Source: Roseibium hamelinense (GTDB lineage: Bacteria; Pseudomonadota; Alphaproteobacteria; Rhizobiales; Stappiaceae). From it: DNA of 64,000 bases. The notes beneath the pieces were generated by a model. That model had not been told where the DNA came from and made no database searches. It saw nothing but the letters and a program-made list of their open reading frames with translations. Position 1 is the first letter of the stretch. Each line of letters begins with the position of its first letter. The position numbers and the translations under genes are program-made. Of this stretch, positions 1 to 7,795 are shown one piece after another. The stretch is taken from assembly GCF_007830545.1 (NCBI RefSeq), contig NZ_VLLF01000002.1, forward strand, positions 372,001 to 436,000. The letters are read 5' to 3'.

Positions 1-651
1 GCCCTTGTGGGCGGTGGCGCGGATCGTGTTGTCGAGATCCAATTCATCTGCGGCGCCGGTGCGTGCAAATTGGCGCAGTCGCTTGAGGGCGACTTGAATG
101 TTACGCGCGCCAATCAGTTGGGTATCGTCGAGATCCTTGAACTCGCGCTTGTCCCACACTTTGACCGCGCGCCGGTGGCGGCTTTCCTTTTGGCCGATGC
201 GCACACCCTCCGGATTGTATCCGTAAGCGCCGAAGGGGGACGTACCGGCCGTGCCGATCCATTTGTTGCCGCCCTGGTGGCGTCTTTCCTGTTCCTTGAG
301 CCGTTCCCGAAGCGTTTCCATCAACTTTTCGAAGCCGCCAAGCGCTTCGATCTGAGCTTTTTCCTCTTCGCTCAGATGCTTTTCGGCAAGTTTTCGCAGC
401 CACTCTTCAGGAATGTCGCCGCTCGGAGCTTCGCTTAGCAGATCCAGTCCCTTGAAAACATGCCCGAACACGCGGTCAAACTTGTCGAGATTGCTCTCGT
501 CCTTCACCAGGGCGGTGCGTGCCAGATAGTAGAAATCCTCGACGCGTTTCTCGGCAAGATCCCGATCCAGCGCGTCCATAAGCGTCAGATACTCCCGTAA
601 GGAAACCGGGATGCCTGCAGATTTCAGTTCTGTGAAGAAGGTTATGAACAT
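1..651 (-). CDS. VWA domain protein, CoxE-like (partial, N-terminal 217 codons)
   Basis: The minus strand is open without a stop from an ATG at 651 to the window edge, so the C-terminal part is missing. The visible protein begins MFITFFTELKSAGIPVSLRE and ends with the conserved IRATAHKG stretch, which in CoxE-like VWA proteins lies shortly before the von Willebrand A fold. These proteins work with MoxR AAA+ ATPases as assembly or chaperone pairs. In many alphaproteobacteria the gene follows moxR directly; here moxR (5188-6039) is separated from it by five genes on the same strand or opposed. Family assignment is from sequence pattern recognition; the VWA metal site itself is outside the window. 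Confidence 0.8.
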   Translation of the reverse strand, partial: MFITFFTELKSAGIPVSLREYLTLMDALDRDLAEKRVEDFYYLARTALVKDESNLDKFDRVFGHVFKGLDLLSEAPSGDIPEEWLRKLAEKHLSEEEKAQIEALGGFEKLMETLRERLKEQERRHQGGNKWIGTAGTSPFGAYGYNPEGVRIGQKESRHRRAVKVWDKREFKDLDDTQLIGARNIQVALKRLRQFARTGAADELDLDNTIRATAHKG

Positions 652-954
652 GCTGTCGAAACTACCCCCGGGCAACGAGGCTGTCGAGTGTGCCCTAGAG
701 GCAGTGGCCAGTCTTTTCCGGCTTTTGATTTGGAATTTTCACATATGGCGCTATCGTTGGGGAAGATCGGATGAGGATCTGACCATGCAGCGAAGTGTAT
801 TGAGGACCTGCATATCGCCCGTCGTGCGCGCGCAAAGCCGCACGGCGTTGTTTTTGCGGAAGCCACTCGGCGTTTGCATCTTCAGCCATGTTTCCAACAA
901 GACTTATGGGTTCACCCGACTGACAACCGGGCCGTCGCGCGGAGCAGAGGCAAC
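652..954. other. Intergenic region without a recognisable gene
   Basis: This 303-base gap lies between the divergent VWA gene and the small membrane-protein gene at 955. Open frames here are short and overlap each other on both strands, with no homology I recognise. No clear promoter, hairpin or repeat was seen; it presumably holds the two divergent promoters. Confidence 0.4.
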
Positions 955-1428
955 ATGCTGACTGATCTCGCCGTGTGGTTTGCACAGTCTCAGGCTGGTA
1001 CCTGGCTCCAGGCGTCGGCTTCGGCATATACCGGGGCTGCCGCAATCCATGTTTTGGGTCTGCTGCTGCTCGTCGCATCGGTCGTGCCTGTGGAAGTCAA
1101 ACGGCTGGAGCTTTGGCCCTCTGTTCGGTTTGGCTGGACCTGGCGCTTGCTTTTTCCGTTTGCCCTTACCGGGCTGATGCTGGCGGTTGCGTCCGGCGTT
1201 GTGCTGTTTGCGGCTCAGCCCCAGGGCTACCTCGGGATCTGGATTTTTGCGGGCAAAATGACATTCATTCTGGTCGGTGCATTGGCTGCGATGGCCTTGC
1301 AGTTTGCCGAAGGTTTCTGGTTGCAAAAGCGTGGTTATCTGCGGCGCAGATTTGCTGGCGGCCTATCCGTGACTTGCTGGATCAGCACCTTGTTCGCCGG
1401 CCGGATGATGACCTTCAGCGGATTTTAA
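955..1428 (+). CDS. Small integral membrane protein, DUF6644-like
   Basis: A 157-residue protein with four predicted membrane helices. It starts MLTDLAVWFAQSQAGTWLQ and continues into IHVLGLLLLVASVVPVEVK, the pattern of DUF6644-type proteins (short N-terminal amphipathic helix, then His-containing first helix). I chose the ATG at 955 because AGAGG lies just upstream and because upstream in-frame codons encode nothing family-like. Function is unknown; His residues in helices allow haem or metal binding, but that is speculation. It stands alone on the plus strand, ending 11 bases before the convergent ycjF stop. Confidence 0.6.
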   Translation: MLTDLAVWFAQSQAGTWLQASASAYTGAAAIHVLGLLLLVASVVPVEVKRLELWPSVRFGWTWRLLFPFALTGLMLAVASGVVLFAAQPQGYLGIWIFAGKMTFILVGALAAMALQFAEGFWLQKRGYLRRRFAGGLSVTCWISTLFAGRMMTFSGF

Positions 1429-1439
1429 ATTCAAGCCAA

Positions 1440-2489
1440 CTAGGTGGCCTTGCGCTCTTCCTTTTCGGCGGTCTTGATCAGCTCGCCCATAAAATCCGAT
1501 GCCGTGGGACCGTTTGTGGCGATGAACGGGGACGGACGGCAGACTGCAATTGCGGCAATGCCGATCCGGGCGGTCAGGAGACCGTTTATGACACCTTCTC
1601 CGAGCCGGGCGGACAGCCTGGCGGCGAGTCCATGCCCAAGAACCTGAGAAGCAAGGCTGTCTCCGGCGGCCATGCCGCCCGTCACAGCAAGGTGTGTCGC
1701 GACATGTTTGGCAAGGCGCAGAAACCCAAGCGTTCCCGGCCGGCCGCCGTAAAGCGCGGACAGGCGCCGGATGATCCTCATGTTCTCAAAAAGCACAGCC
1801 AGCAAATCGACAAGGGCGCGCGGGCTCACGGCGGTAACGATCGACACGCGTTTTGCGCTGTTCATCACGATCCGCCGGGCCTCAAGGTCTAGAGGGGCAA
1901 GCAGGTCACGCTCGGCCAGCATGACGAGGTCCCGACCGTCTATGACCTCGCGCATGTGTCCTTCCAGGTCGCGGCGCCCTCGAGCGGTCTCAGGCCGGTC
2001 CTGATAAAGCATGAGCAAGTATTTTAGATGCTTGTGAGCATCCTGGGTATCGTCGTGTTCAGCGGCGTGCTTCAGACCGTCACGCAAGTGGTCGATCTTG
2101 CCGAGCCGGGCCAGTGAGAGAGCCTCACGGATCACGAGGCCGAATATCCCGATGACGGCAATGGCCGTAAGGCCCAGCCCCAGATAGCCAAGCCAGTCCG
2201 TCCGCGCGAAAAGATCCCGGATCAAGGCGTCGACCGCAAGGCCGAAGGCGAGGCTAACCAGTCCGCCGAGACCTATGGCAATCCACTTGCCGAAGCCAAA
2301 GGCTTTTTTCGGTGTGCTGGCTTCCTGAGGCAGGCGGGGTTCTTCGAACTGGTCCGATTGCTCCTGAATCAATGCTTCGGATGCCAAGGGCTGGGCGTCA
2401 AGCGTGTCACTCAACCGGACACTTTCATCATCAAGCCGGAAAGCGGTTGGTTTGCGTTTTGGGCCGCCGGTTTGCCTTTGATCAGTCAT
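1440..2489 (-). CDS. ycjF: YcjF family membrane protein (UPF0283/TIGR01620)
   Basis: A 349-residue protein with a polar N-terminus of about 65 residues, two membrane helices at roughly 69-88 and 100-120, and a cytosolic C-terminal domain ending in the conserved ARIGIAAIAVCRPSPF region. It overlaps the ycjX stop by four bases (ATGA), which is typical of the ycjX-ycjF pair and implies translational coupling. In enterobacteria the pair belongs to the phage-shock (PspF) regulon and is linked to envelope stress. A PspA-like gene is present elsewhere in this window (42128-42817) but is not adjacent. Confidence 0.85.
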   Translation of the reverse strand: MTDQRQTGGPKRKPTAFRLDDESVRLSDTLDAQPLASEALIQEQSDQFEEPRLPQEASTPKKAFGFGKWIAIGLGGLVSLAFGLAVDALIRDLFARTDWLGYLGLGLTAIAVIGIFGLVIREALSLARLGKIDHLRDGLKHAAEHDDTQDAHKHLKYLLMLYQDRPETARGRRDLEGHMREVIDGRDLVMLAERDLLAPLDLEARRIVMNSAKRVSIVTAVSPRALVDLLAVLFENMRIIRRLSALYGGRPGTLGFLRLAKHVATHLAVTGGMAAGDSLASQVLGHGLAARLSARLGEGVINGLLTARIGIAAIAVCRPSPFIATNGPTASDFMGELIKTAEKEERKAT

Positions 2490-3979
2490 GCGAGACGGTC
2501 TCCAAGAAGAAAGTCGAGTGCGCGATCCAGCCGGACGTGAGGCAGTGACAAGGTCAGCCCTTCTGCAGTTGTGTCGAGCCGCGGTGGCCGGAATCTTAGA
2601 AACTGAAGCGATCTGTCAGCGGGTTCGAAACCCGGCCCGTCTTTTTCAAACAGAGCACCAGGGTCGGCAGGCAGATCACCCGGAAACATCGCAATCTCGG
2701 TCTTGCCATCATACTGTTCGCCGTTCACCCGCTCGCCGGGCAGAGGTGTGCCGAGAATCGCCGGCAATTGTTCGCCCCGGTGTTTGACGGTCGCTTCACG
2801 GGTCGCCCGGACAGCGGCAAGAGCAAGGACGTCAACATCGGCACCCTTGAACTGGGCATGTTCTATGCCGCGCGCGACCAGGCGCGTGAGAATGGCCTCC
2901 AGCCGATCGTGATCTTCCCGGTGCAAATGATCGGCTTTGGTAGCTGCAAACAGGATCCGGTCGATCCGGCGGGTCAGAATGGATGACAGCCAGCTCCGCC
3001 GTCCGGGCCGGAAAGACTTCAACACTTCGCCGAGCGCCGTTTCAAGGTCGGTCAACGCTTCCGGTCCTGCGTTGAGCGCGTGAAGGACATCGACCAGCAC
3101 AATTTGGCGATCTAACCGAGCGAAATGGTCTCTGAAGAACGGCCGGATGACATGCGTCTTGTACGCCTCATAGCGCCGCTCCATCATCGCACGCATGCTG
3201 CCGGACCGCGCGGGTGCAGCCTCCGAAGGAAGGTCAAGAGGAGCAAAAGTAAGGGCAGGGGACCCATCGAGGTCTCCAGGCATCAAGAAACGCCCCGGCG
3301 GCAGCATGGACAGCGCATGCGTGTCCGCACGGCACGCGGCAAGATAGGTCTTGAAGGAAGCCGACAATTTTTGAGCATCTGTTTCGTTTTCCGGGGCATC
3401 CGGATCAGCAGACGCAAGAATATCCAAATACGGTTGTGCGAGATCTGCCCGGTTCTGGGCCCGCGCCAGCCTGATGGCGTCAGCGGAAAAGGTGCGGAAG
3501 TCTTTTCCCAGAAGCGGAAGATCCAGCAACCATTCGCCGGGATAGTCGATTAGGTCCAGATGCAACTTTCCGCGGCCAAGCTTTCTCGTGAAATAATGCG
3601 CGCTTTCAAACTCTATCGTCAGGCGCAGTTCCGACACCTGACGCGTTGATTGGGGCCACACCCGGTCATTGACGAGCGCCGCAACGTGACTCTCATATTC
3701 AAAACGCGGGACGGCATCATCGGGCTGGGGTTGCAGATGCGCGCGGGTGAGGCGGCCACCGGCTGCCGCCTGAAACACCGGAAGTCTGCCGCCGTGGATC
3801 AGATTATGGACCAGCGCCGTGATGAATACGGTTTTGCCGGCGCGCGCGAGACCGGTCACACCGAGCCGCAGGCTCGGCACGGCTAGGTCTGTGGCAGCGT
3901 CTGTGAGGTTTGCCAGCGCCAAACGGGCTTCGTCGGTTAAAGAAGTAAAAGAACTCAAAGCTGTGCCTCCGCCGGACAT
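2486..3979 (-). CDS. ycjX: YcjX family P-loop ATPase/GTPase
   Basis: A 497-residue protein with a P-loop GLARAGKT at residues 43-50 and the family hallmarks HLDLIDYPGEWLLDLPLL (about 135-155) and ATKADHLHREDHDRL (about 350). YcjX proteins are predicted stress-associated nucleotide-binding proteins (DUF463) that act at the inner face of the membrane with YcjF. Start at the ATG at 3979; the first 30 residues are not conserved, so a downstream start cannot be excluded. sixA lies upstream on the same strand with a 26-base gap, so a moxR-to-ycjF transcript is plausible. Confidence 0.88.
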   Translation of the reverse strand: MSGGGTALSSFTSLTDEARLALANLTDAATDLAVPSLRLGVTGLARAGKTVFITALVHNLIHGGRLPVFQAAAGGRLTRAHLQPQPDDAVPRFEYESHVAALVNDRVWPQSTRQVSELRLTIEFESAHYFTRKLGRGKLHLDLIDYPGEWLLDLPLLGKDFRTFSADAIRLARAQNRADLAQPYLDILASADPDAPENETDAQKLSASFKTYLAACRADTHALSMLPPGRFLMPGDLDGSPALTFAPLDLPSEAAPARSGSMRAMMERRYEAYKTHVIRPFFRDHFARLDRQIVLVDVLHALNAGPEALTDLETALGEVLKSFRPGRRSWLSSILTRRIDRILFAATKADHLHREDHDRLEAILTRLVARGIEHAQFKGADVDVLALAAVRATREATVKHRGEQLPAILGTPLPGERVNGEQYDGKTEIAMFPGDLPADPGALFEKDGPGFEPADRSLQFLRFRPPRLDTTAEGLTLSLPHVRLDRALDFLLGDRLA

Positions 3980-4005
3980 GTAGGCGTGGGCCTTGAAAAG
4001 TGCAA

Positions 4006-4551
4006 TCAGTCGTGCCCCTCGGCGTCGGGCTCCGCCAGGAGGTCTCTCGGTTTTACAAACCGGGTCAGCGTTCCTGTGCCGGGTTGAAGGTGTTTCCAGG
4101 TGTCGATTGGGAACTCAAAGACAGCAAGAGCGGCCGTTGGAAACTTCGTTTGCAACTCGGTCTGAAGTGCCTCGTCTCCGGTGCCGAACAATTCTGATGC
4201 CGTTTCTTCAGTGGCTGGATTGTGGGCAAGAACCATGACCCGCTTGGCCGCACCACCTTCAGCGCGGATGAAGCTTGTGTAGGAGCCGTTCATGTGCTGA
4301 TCGTAAAGCTCTTTCCGGATGACAATGTCAAAGTCATGCTGGAAGACATTGGTAAGCCTGCTGAGTGTCTCACGGGTGCGCTGGGCGCTGGAACACAAAA
4401 TCAGATCCGGATGCAGGCTATGGCTGTGCAGATAGGCCGCCATTATCCGGGCAGAAGACCGTCCGCGGGAGTTAAGCGGCCGGTCAGTGTCTTTTAGGCT
4501 GGCGTCGTTCCAGTCTGATTTGGCATGACGGAGCAACATCAATTCGAGCAT
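4006..4551 (-). CDS. sixA: SixA-type histidine phosphatase
   Basis: A 181-residue protein of the branch-1 histidine phosphatase superfamily. The N-terminal MLELMLLRHAKSDWND contains the catalytic RH pair (R8-H9), and a second conserved His occurs in VMVLAHNPATEE. The family dephosphorylates phosphohistidine in His-containing phosphotransfer domains (ArcB in E. coli); the substrate here is not evident. The ATG at 4551 puts the RHA motif at the usual distance from the N-terminus; upstream in-frame sequence is not family-like. Confidence 0.85.
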   Translation of the reverse strand: MLELMLLRHAKSDWNDASLKDTDRPLNSRGRSSARIMAAYLHSHSLHPDLILCSSAQRTRETLSRLTNVFQHDFDIVIRKELYDQHMNGSYTSFIRAEGGAAKRVMVLAHNPATEETASELFGTGDEALQTELQTKFPTAALAVFEFPIDTWKHLQPGTGTLTRFVKPRDLLAEPDAEGHD

Positions 4552-4592
4552 GGTATGATCTCTTCCGCCTTTTTCGGGCTTTTCGAAAAAGG

Positions 4593-5171
4593 CTAGTTCA
4601 GAACCGCGAGAGCCTGCCGGAACGCATTGACCGCCGGTTCCACGTCTGCCTCCTGAGCTGGCAGGGTGTAGGCCAGCCAAAGTGTATAGTCCGCACTCTC
4701 ACCTTGAAAGTACCACAGTGTTTCGCAGATCGGGGTGTCGCTCCACGTCCGGGTCCGGAAAGAAATTCCGCTGGCCGCGATGCCTGTCATTTCAACTTTT
4801 TCAAATCCGGCTAGTCGGTAGGATCGCAGGAAGGTTTTCGCCGCATTCCCGCCAGTTCCGGTCAGATGCTGGCGCAGCACGGCAATCATCCCGTCGCGGC
4901 CGGTATACTGACATCCGGCCATCCGGTCAGCGTCGGTTGAAAGGACCTTTGTCCGGTAAAACGTTCCGATGATATCGGGGCAGCGCAAGCCTGCGAAGTG
5001 GCGCAAACCATTCACATCGTTGAGCCAACCCTCCGTCCCTTCGGCAGGCGCAGACTGCGCGAAGACGGAAGATGGGGCCGGCGGCGCAATGACGGCGGCC
5101 AACAGTGCGAACCCAAGGAGAATGGGTCGCGCCAGTCTTTTGAGTGTCCACTGCTCGTCGATCCTACTCAT
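4593..5171 (-). CDS. Secreted protein of unknown function
   Basis: A 192-residue protein with a Sec signal: basic start MSRIDEQWTLKRLARP, hydrophobic core LLGFALLAAVIAP and a likely cleavage after VFA (near residue 38). The mature part carries three Cys residues (in LRCPD, AGCQY and PICETLW) and alternating strand-like hydrophobic patterns, suggesting a small periplasmic domain. I do not recognise a family. It starts 16 bases after moxR and precedes sixA on the same strand, so it is probably cotranscribed. The ATG at 5171 is chosen because upstream codons would place the signal peptide too far inside. Confidence 0.65.
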   Translation of the reverse strand: MSRIDEQWTLKRLARPILLGFALLAAVIAPPAPSSVFAQSAPAEGTEGWLNDVNGLRHFAGLRCPDIIGTFYRTKVLSTDADRMAGCQYTGRDGMIAVLRQHLTGTGGNAAKTFLRSYRLAGFEKVEMTGIAASGISFRTRTWSDTPICETLWYFQGESADYTLWLAYTLPAQEADVEPAVNAFRQALAVLN

Positions 5172-5187
5172 CGGATGGTCCAGCCTG

Positions 5188-6039
5188 TTAGCCGCGTTCG
5201 CGCCGCGCCATGAATGCGAGCCGCTCGAACAGATGAACATCCTGTTCGTTTTTAAGCAAGGCGCCATGCAGCGGCGGGATCAGCTTCTTCGGGTCTGACT
5301 GGCGAAGGGTCTCCGGATCGACGTCCTCGTTCAGCAGCAACTTGATCCAGTCGATGAGCTCGGATGTCGATGGCTTTTTCTTCAAGCCCGGAACATCGCG
5401 CACGTCGTAAAACAGGCTCAGGGCTTCCCGCAGAAGACGTGGTTTGAGATCCGGGAAGTGGACTTCGACAATCTCGGCCATCGTGTCGGCGTCCGGGAAC
5501 TTGATGAAATGAAAAAAACACCGGCGCAGAAAGGCGTCGGGAAGGTCTTTTTCGTTGTTCGATGTGATGATGACGACCGGCCGTTGACGCGCCTTTACCG
5601 TTTCGCCGGTCTCATAAACATGAAACTCCATCCGGTCGAGCTCAAGCAAAAGATCGTTCGGGAATTCGATATCCGCCTTGTCGATCTCGTCGATCAAGAG
5701 CACAGGGCGATTTGGTGCGGCAAAAGCCTCCCAGAGTTTGCCTTTGCGGATATAGTTGTTGATGTCCTTTACGCGCTCATCACCCAGCTGACTGTCCCGC
5801 AGCCGCGAGACGGCATCGTATTCATAAAGGCCCTGCTGCGCCTTTGTGGTGGATTTCACGTGCCATTCGATCAAGGGCGCCGAAAGCGCTTGTGCGACCT
5901 GCTGCGCCAGAACAGTTTTGCCGGTTCCTGGTTCGCCTTTGACCAACAGCGGTCTTTCGAGTGCGACCGCTGCATTCACGGCGATTCGCAGGTCTTCTGT
6001 TGCAATGTAGCTGTCCGTGCCTTCAAAGCGCATCAGCAT
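5188..6039 (-). CDS. moxR: MoxR family AAA+ ATPase
   Basis: A 283-residue AAA+ protein with Walker A GEPGTGKT at 35-42, Walker B LLIDEIDKAD at about 113-122, the sensor region TSNNEKDLPDAFLRRC and a C-terminal lid domain. MoxR ATPases act as chaperones with VWA-domain partners. The start at 6039 is chosen because GGAG lies six bases upstream of it; an ATG two codons later is the alternative. The expected VWA partner gene is at 1-651, split from moxR by other genes. Confidence 0.9.
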   Translation of the reverse strand: MLMRFEGTDSYIATEDLRIAVNAAVALERPLLVKGEPGTGKTVLAQQVAQALSAPLIEWHVKSTTKAQQGLYEYDAVSRLRDSQLGDERVKDINNYIRKGKLWEAFAAPNRPVLLIDEIDKADIEFPNDLLLELDRMEFHVYETGETVKARQRPVVIITSNNEKDLPDAFLRRCFFHFIKFPDADTMAEIVEVHFPDLKPRLLREALSLFYDVRDVPGLKKKPSTSELIDWIKLLLNEDVDPETLRQSDPKKLIPPLHGALLKNEQDVHLFERLAFMARRERG

Positions 6040-6158
6040 CCCGTCTCCATGGTTGAACCGCGCTGACAGTAGGCGGGGGCACGACAACGCGCAAGGATCG
6101 GTTTGGAAATGCCACTATGGAGAATCTTGCCCGTTTCATATGGCAGTTTTTGCCGGGG

Positions 6159-6173
6159 TGGCAGTCCAGTTGC
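6159..6173 (+). promoter_or_regulatory. Second candidate sigma-54 element upstream of flgE
   Basis: TGGCAGT, four bases, then TTGC, with the GG and GC doublets exactly ten bases apart. It lies 94 bases upstream of the better-placed element at 6253-6267 and could be an alternative promoter or a chance match. Confidence 0.4.
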
Positions 6174-6252
6174 GCAGACGGTTCGCTGCAAATGGTGTTG
6201 CGCTTTGACTTAAGATATTGAAAAAATGAATTGAATTGGAACCGACTTCGAT

Positions 6253-6267
6253 TGGCATACCGTTTGC
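6253..6267 (+). promoter_or_regulatory. Sigma-54 promoter for the flgE-flgK-flgL operon
   Basis: TGGCATA-CCGT-TTGC matches the -24/-12 consensus (TGGCACG-N4-TTGC) at nearly every position, with GG at 6254-6255 and GC at 6266-6267 ten bases apart. It would start transcription near 6279, leaving an untranslated leader of about 42 bases before flgE. Hook genes are sigma-54 dependent in Caulobacter. Confidence 0.8.
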
Positions 6268-6320
6268 CAACCCTCTTGCCAGGCATGAGCGCGTGCTCAC
6301 GGCAGACAAGAGGATGTAAC

Positions 6321-7727
6321 ATGGGTATCTACGGGGCAATCAATTCGGCCGTTTCCGGGTTGGCGGCGCAGTCAACCGCGCTTGAGAATATTTCCGGTAA
6401 CGTCGCAAACTCACAGACCACGGGCTACAAGCGGCTTGACACGACGTTTTCCGATCTGGTGTCCGGCGGCGGCACAGTCCAGGCCGATCAGGTGGCCGGT
6501 ACGACCTACGCGACATCGCGGGCGACAAACCAGCAGCAGGGCGACATTTCCGCAAACGATGTCGATACCTATCTTGCGATCAACGGCGAGGGCTATTTCG
6601 TGGTGACATCCGCCGCAGATGTCGTTGATGGGAACACGACTTTTCAGGAAGTATCCTACTACACGCGCGCCGGCGACTTTGAGCTGGACGAGCAGAACTA
6701 CATGATGAACAGCTCCGGCTATTTCCTGAAAGGTTTCCCGCTGGATCCGACCACCGGCAATGCGGTGGGTGATACGCCGGGTGTCATTCAAATCAGCGAT
6801 GCGCCAGACCCGGCAAATCCGACGACGCAAATTAACTATCAGGCGAACCTGCCGCGTGTGCCGCAGCCCTCTGCCTTTGATCCGAATACGGCTGATTCTG
6901 AGCTTTTGACAGCGGCTGAAGGCTTTGGGGATGATATTGCGATCGGCGCTGCAACAGATACGTTTATCGCTAACACCATTTCTGGTGGCGCGACGACGGC
7001 CTATGATGCCAACGGAACGCCGGTCAACGTCGAGATCCGGTGGGGTAAAACCCTGAACTTTGATGCGGGTGTGCCTCAGGATAACCAGTGGGCGCTATAT
7101 CTTAGCACTGGTGACGACACGGTTGCGCCGTCCTGGTACGAAATCGGGACCGTTGATTTTGACAATACGGGTGCTGTGACGGCGACAGCGGCTTCCGGTG
7201 GTACTTTCGGGGCTGCGAATGTCACGGCACTCGCGGCCAACGGTGGTTTCAATATTGACAACCTTGTTGTCGATGGCGACACGCTGCCGGCATTTGATTT
7301 CAGTTTCACATCTTTGACCCAGTACTCATCAACGTCGGGTCAGGTCACGTCATTGAATGTCAATCAAAACGGCTACGCCTCTGGTGAGCTGGTTGGCGTG
7401 TCGGTTGACGCCTCCGGCCGGATCAATGCGACTTATTCAAACAGCCAAACGCGTGCGCTGTATGAAATCCCGCTTGCCACATTTGATGCCGAACAAAACC
7501 TGAAACGGGTTGACGGGGCCGCATTCGAGGCAACGCCGACTTCAGGCGAGGCGAACCTGACGGGCACCAGCGGCTCCATCATTTCGAATGCGCTTGAGCT
7601 GTCAAACGCGGACATCGCATCCGAATTTTCAAAACTGATCATCACACAGCAGGCTTATTCGGCAAACTCGCGGATCGTTACCACCGCGGACCAGATGCTG
7701 GATGATGCCCTCAACGTGATCCGGTAA
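6321..7727 (+). CDS. flgE: Flagellar hook protein FlgE
   Basis: A 468-residue hook protein. The N-terminal rod-family motif (GIYGAINSAVSGL, then NISGNVANSQTTGYKR) and the C-terminal heptad helix (FSKLIITQQAYSANSRIV) form the D0 domain; the intervening variable part forms the outer hook. The start at 6321 follows AGAGGA by six bases and gives the canonical N-terminus; an upstream in-frame ATG at 6231 lies before the sigma-54 element and is not used. It is the first gene of a plus-strand flgE-flgK-flgL operon. Confidence 0.95.
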   Translation: MGIYGAINSAVSGLAAQSTALENISGNVANSQTTGYKRLDTTFSDLVSGGGTVQADQVAGTTYATSRATNQQQGDISANDVDTYLAINGEGYFVVTSAADVVDGNTTFQEVSYYTRAGDFELDEQNYMMNSSGYFLKGFPLDPTTGNAVGDTPGVIQISDAPDPANPTTQINYQANLPRVPQPSAFDPNTADSELLTAAEGFGDDIAIGAATDTFIANTISGGATTAYDANGTPVNVEIRWGKTLNFDAGVPQDNQWALYLSTGDDTVAPSWYEIGTVDFDNTGAVTATAASGGTFGAANVTALAANGGFNIDNLVVDGDTLPAFDFSFTSLTQYSSTSGQVTSLNVNQNGYASGELVGVSVDASGRINATYSNSQTRALYEIPLATFDAEQNLKRVDGAAFEATPTSGEANLTGTSGSIISNALELSNADIASEFSKLIITQQAYSANSRIVTTADQMLDDALNVIR

Positions 7728-7745
7728 CGCGGACCGACGCCTCTT

Positions 7746-7768
7746 GAAGGCGCGGGTTCCGCGCCTTC
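7746..7768 (+). other. Strong hairpin between flgE and flgK
   Basis: GAAGGCGCG and CGCGCCTTC form a perfect nine-base-pair stem around a five-base loop, 18 bases after the flgE stop and 28 bases before the flgK start. No T-run follows, so it is more likely an mRNA stabiliser or attenuator that raises hook protein over FlgK than a full terminator. Confidence 0.55.
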
Positions 7769-7795
7769 GCCAGGTTGACTGGAAGGGTCATTAGT

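Noticed and set aside
975..1892. A 305-codon plus-strand open frame across the DUF6644 gene and into ycjF.
   Set aside because: It overlaps two well-supported genes in other frames and its Cys/Arg-rich product has no family resemblance.
7749..7763. A GG-N10-GC spacing before flgK that looks like a sigma-54 site.
   Set aside because: Both boxes have two mismatches and the match is part of the GC-rich hairpin, which explains it better.
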